DNA from: RH-AL1 sp965277735
GTDB taxonomy: Bacteria; Pseudomonadota; Alphaproteobacteria; Rhizobiales; Beijerinckiaceae
Direction of reading: 5' to 3'
DNA length: 64,000 nt
NCBI GenBank assembly: GCA_965277735.1
Contig: CBDIDO010000003.1
Span: 186,001 to 250,000 of the forward strand
How positions within the stretch are numbered: the first letter of the stretch is position 1; each line of letters starts with the position of its first letter. A program made the translations under genes and the position numbers. The notes under the pieces were generated by a model. It ran no database searches. It was not told the origin of the DNA and saw only the letters and a program-made list of their open reading frames with translations. Positions 61,586-64,000 of this stretch are shown in pieces.

Positions 61586-62275
61586 TTATTGGCCTTCGAC
61601 GGGCAAAGCCTCGTCGAGGAGATCCTCAGCTAGCTCAGACAGCCAAGGCGAAACATCCACAATCCTCACAGCGCTTTCGAACGCGGCGTAATAATCCCGA
61701 ACACTACGAAAGTTGTTACCGAAGCGGTCGTTGAAAAGCTTTTGCAGCTTATCGTTACGGCTAAGCACGCTGGTCAAAGCGCGGCCGCCGCGCAAAAATT
61801 TGAGTACATGATGCGTTCCTAGAACATAGAGATATTTCTCCTTCGATGTTTGGTGTTCTGCCATTAGTACGTAGTCTTTGAATATCGAGTTCTGCCTGAT
61901 CGATTCTGGACCGCCTCGCCAGCGAATAAATTTGAACTCCGCCACACGCCGATTCGTCTCTAGATCGAATTTACGACCCGTGTTTCCCGCGCCAAGCGAT
62001 ACATATTTGACTTTCTCGTCTGGCTCAAGGAGGTGGGGTAAGCACAATAGGATACCGAGAGCATGTATGGTGACATTAATTTGACCAGCTAGGCGTTTCA
62101 TCTCCGCGGCTGCGGCGAGAACTTCCCGCCCAGCTCCGGTGCTTTCAAGGAAAGCGGCGCAGTTTTCAGTCGATACGTCTTGAACAATTCCTTCGATGCG
62201 CGCGAGCGTTTGGGTCAGGTCGGGTCCTGTAAATTTGGACAGAAGGCGGATGGCCTCGATCGGATCGTTTTCCAA
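61586..62275 (-). CDS. PD-(D/E)XK nuclease-like protein in low-GC insert, start missing
   Basis: 229 residues from TTG 62275. Base composition is clearly lower in GC than anywhere else in the window, a sign of recent transfer. The segment GRKFDLETNRRVAEFKFIRW contains Asp104 and Glu113-x-Lys115, the D...ExK pattern of PD-(D/E)XK nucleases, set between a hydrophobic strand and helices. Upstream of the TTG the frame stays protein-like (AFAHDFVANDFGDIV) back to the TonB stop at 62342, with no ATG, GTG or better start, so the original 5' end is probably lost. Could be a restriction- or toxin-type nuclease remnant. Confidence 0.6.
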   Translation of the reverse strand: MENDPIEAIRLLSKFTGPDLTQTLARIEGIVQDVSTENCAAFLESTGAGREVLAAAAEMKRLAGQINVTIHALGILLCLPHLLEPDEKVKYVSLGAGNTGRKFDLETNRRVAEFKFIRWRGGPESIRQNSIFKDYVLMAEHQTSKEKYLYVLGTHHVLKFLRGGRALTSVLSRNDKLQKLFNDRFGNNFRSVRDYYAAFESAVRIVDVSPWLSELAEDLLDEALPVEGQ

Positions 62276-62341
62276 GACGATGTCTCCAAAGTCATTTGCG
62301 ACGAAGTCATGTGCGAATGCTCGACTACATTTGACCGCCTC

Positions 62342-63367
62342 CTATTCCCGATCGCTTCGGCCCATCCGCATCGTCGGCCCCTTCGGGCCGATGCGGGCGA
62401 TCAGGCCGTGCGGCGCGCCGGGCGGCAGCGGCGGCAGCGGCGAGGCGTGCGACACCGCCGCGATCGCCGCCTCGTCGAGCTCCTCGTCGCCGCTGCTCTT
62501 GGCGATCTGCATCGCCAGGATGGTGCCGTCGTCGGCGACTTCGAAGGCGACGGTGCAGGTCGTGTCGTCGGCGTCCGGCCCGAGGTCGACGCCGCGGTAT
62601 TGCGCCATGATCTTCGCGAAGACGTTGGAGAGGTAGCGGTTGTCCTCGTTGCCGCCGGTGATCGGCGCCTTCTTGGTCGGCCGCGCGAGCTTGTAGTCCA
62701 GCGTGTCCGACTTGCCGGCGAGCTTCTGCAGGGCGGTCTGATCGCGGCGGGGCTTGGCGCGCGGCGGCGCCTTGGCGATCTTCTCCGGCTTCTTGGGCGG
62801 GGTCGGCGCGGCCTTGTCGAGCGCCTCGGCGTCCTTCTTGAGCACGTCCTGCTTGGTGTCGGCCTGCTTGTCGTCGTGCTCGGACGCCTCCGTGGGCGCG
62901 GCCGGCGGCTGCGGCGGCGGCGCCTTCTCGCCGTCCTGCGGCGGCGTCTCGGCCTTGGGCGCGCTCGTTGTCTCGTCGAGCTTGTCGGTCTCGATCTTCT
63001 CTTCCGACGGCGCGCGCGGCGCGCTCGAGGCCGGCTTCTCGATCTCCTTCGCCTGCGGCGGCGGGGGCGGCTGCGGGGCCTTCGGCGGGGGAGGAGGCGG
63101 CGGCGGCGGGGGCACCAGCTCGACCGGGATCTCCTCGTTCTTCGCAATCTCGACCGGCTGGTGCGCGTCGCGATACAGGAAATAGCCGAGGATGCCGGCG
63201 TAGATCGCGCAGATCGCGGTGACGGTGATCGTGTTCCAGGTGCGGCGCCGGAAGGCGTCGTCGCGCCAGGGCGCAAGCCACCGCTCCCCCACCCGGATCG
63301 GAACCGCGGGGAGGCTCTTGCGCGCGGGCTTTTCAGCCGCGAGTTGCGTCTCCTCGGGCGGCGCCAT
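62342..63367 (-). CDS. TonB/TolA family energy transducer
   Basis: 341 residues. A cytoplasmic basic N-terminus, one membrane helix (TVTAICAIYAGILGYFLY, about 50-67), a periplasmic Pro run and long Lys/Glu/Pro-rich spacer, and a C-terminal TonB-like domain with RYLSNVFAKIMAQYRG, TCTVAFEVADDGTILAMQIAKSSGDEELD. It would transmit proton-motive force from ExbBD or TolQR to outer-membrane partners. Neither exbBD nor tolQR is visible, and pal is at the other end of the window, so TonB versus TolA is undecided. The stop abuts the low-GC insert. Confidence 0.83.
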   Translation of the reverse strand: MAPPEETQLAAEKPARKSLPAVPIRVGERWLAPWRDDAFRRRTWNTITVTAICAIYAGILGYFLYRDAHQPVEIAKNEEIPVELVPPPPPPPPPPKAPQPPPPPQAKEIEKPASSAPRAPSEEKIETDKLDETTSAPKAETPPQDGEKAPPPQPPAAPTEASEHDDKQADTKQDVLKKDAEALDKAAPTPPKKPEKIAKAPPRAKPRRDQTALQKLAGKSDTLDYKLARPTKKAPITGGNEDNRYLSNVFAKIMAQYRGVDLGPDADDTTCTVAFEVADDGTILAMQIAKSSGDEELDEAAIAAVSHASPLPPLPPGAPHGLIARIGPKGPTMRMGRSDRE

Positions 63368-63427
63368 GGCGGCGACTCACACCACGGACGCGTGCCGGAC
63401 GCCAGAGGAAAGACGCGCCGGCTGCGC

Positions 63428-63656
63428 CTAGCGCGTGACGCGTGTCCAGGCGCCGACGTTGCGCGGGGCGAAGAGCTGGCTGCGCGTCGCCTTCGCGGCC
63501 GCCGGCGCCCGTCCCGATGTCGAGCACCGACATCCCGTCCGCGAGGCCGGCGGCCCGCAGCAGCCGCGTCGTCAGAGGCTCCAGCGCCATCGCCTGCAGC
63601 TCGAGGCGGCGGATCTCTTCAGGGTCATGGCCGAGAATGTAGGGTGTGCCGCTCAT
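63428..63656 (-). pseudogene. SAM-dependent methyltransferase, internal deletion
   Basis: The N-terminal 53 codons from ATG 63656 read MSGTPYILGHDPEEIRRLEL and reach motif I (MSVLDIGTGAGG), the normal start of a class I methyltransferase. The sequence then jumps to what looks like a family C-terminus (QLFAPRNVGAWTRVTR, stop 63428-63430) in another frame. About two thirds of the gene is missing between. ATG overlaps the end of the YciI-like remnant. Confidence 0.65.
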
Positions 63657-63940
63657 AGCGCGCGCTCCAAAGTGTTGGCGTCCAAGGCGACGGGCGTCCA
63701 CGCCTCGAGCTCGACGCCGCCGAAAACGCCGCAAGGCTGGAACGGGTCGCGCGCGGCGAACCCTTCGGCGTCTTCCAACGACGCGGCCTGATGGAAAAAC
63801 AGCCCGCCCGTCTGGTCGGCGAAGGGACCGGCCGCCAGCAGGCGCCCGGCGCCCATCTACTCCCGCGCCTAGGCGTGGTGTGCGGGGCGCGTCGCCGAGA
63901 GTTCGGCATCCGTGTAGCGCGTGATCGCGACATAGATCAT
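63653..63940 (-). pseudogene. YciI-like protein with two in-frame amber codons
   Basis: From ATG 63940 the frame reads MIYVAITRYTDAELSATRPAHHA, then TAG, three codons, TAG, then MGAGRLLAAGPFADQTGGLFF and the rest of a YciI domain to the stop. RPAH and GxLLAAGPF are the family hallmarks and lie at the proper spacing, so both stops replace sense codons (TGG or CAG would each need one change). A product restarting at ATG 63856 would lack the first strand and active-site His. Confidence 0.65.
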
Positions 63941-63968
63941 CGTGACGTTCCTTGCTGCCGTCATGCGG

Positions 63969-64000
63969 TCAGAAGTGGCTCCAGCCGCCGTCGACGAGGA
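63969..64000 (-). CDS. C-terminal end of an SDR oxidoreductase (cut by window edge)
   Basis: Only nine codons and a stop are visible: LVDGGWSHF. The (V)DGG(W/Y) ending is typical of short-chain dehydrogenases. Everything upstream is outside the window. Confidence 0.55.
   Translation of the reverse strand, partial: LVDGGWSHF

Overview
The window is 64 kb of high-GC DNA with no rRNA, tRNA, CRISPR array or recognisable transposase. Gene content points to an alphaproteobacterium of the Hyphomicrobiales (Rhizobiales) type: alpha-type leuS, clpB, gltBD, an OhrR-like regulator, a LapG/BTLCP family and CsbD/DUF883-type stress proteins. A lone Mg-chelatase subunit bchI hints at a phototrophic lineage or a relic of one. 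GTG and TTG starts are common and many gene pairs overlap by 1-4 nt. The genus cannot be fixed from the sequence alone.

Layout. 1-9.6 kb: pal (cut by the left edge), a predicted outer-membrane protein, a PaaI thioesterase, then a leftward set (GGT-like gene, bchI, DUF3429, GT8) and three tandem LapG-like cysteine proteases with duplicated upstream DNA. 9.6-16.4 kb: AmpG-type permease, a small membrane protein, a MarR/oxidoreductase divergent pair with a palindromic operator, an ankyrin protein, glgX and a broken M50-like peptidase. 16.4-23.4 kb: leuS, clpB and three small genes of which two share a core domain. 23.4-35.4 kb: MarR plus a Fe-S/SCP2 protein, nadD-proA, gltB-gltD, an OhrR-like regulator and ribF. 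35.6-42.7 kb: single-domain response regulator, GGDEF-EAL protein, HerA-like ATPase, ogt-recQ and a helix-hairpin-helix protein.

42.7-49.1 kb is the most unusual part. A gene-free stretch carries five 18-bp imperfect palindromes spaced 30-32 bp apart. It is followed by a 78-bp copy of the 3' end of the cation-exchanger gene whose intact copy lies at 47957-49090. Between these two direct repeats sits a compact stress/envelope cluster: PAS-LuxR regulator, three CsbD-type proteins, membrane protein, holin-like protein and DUF3618 protein. It looks like a small island bounded by att-like repeats, though no integrase is visible.

49-56 kb: a second gamma-glutamyltransferase, ftsH, tilS and cpoB, with paired inverted interspersed repeats at the ggt and tilS starts. 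pal, normally next to cpoB, lies 54 kb away. 56-60.5 kb: a tightly coupled acyl-chain operon (ACP, ketosynthase, two hotdog dehydratase-like proteins, SDR) downstream of carA. 60.6-64 kb: three overlapping small envelope genes, a low-GC insert with a PD-(D/E)XK-like gene lacking a proper start, a TonB/TolA-like protein, two pseudogenes (methyltransferase, YciI) and the tail of an SDR gene.
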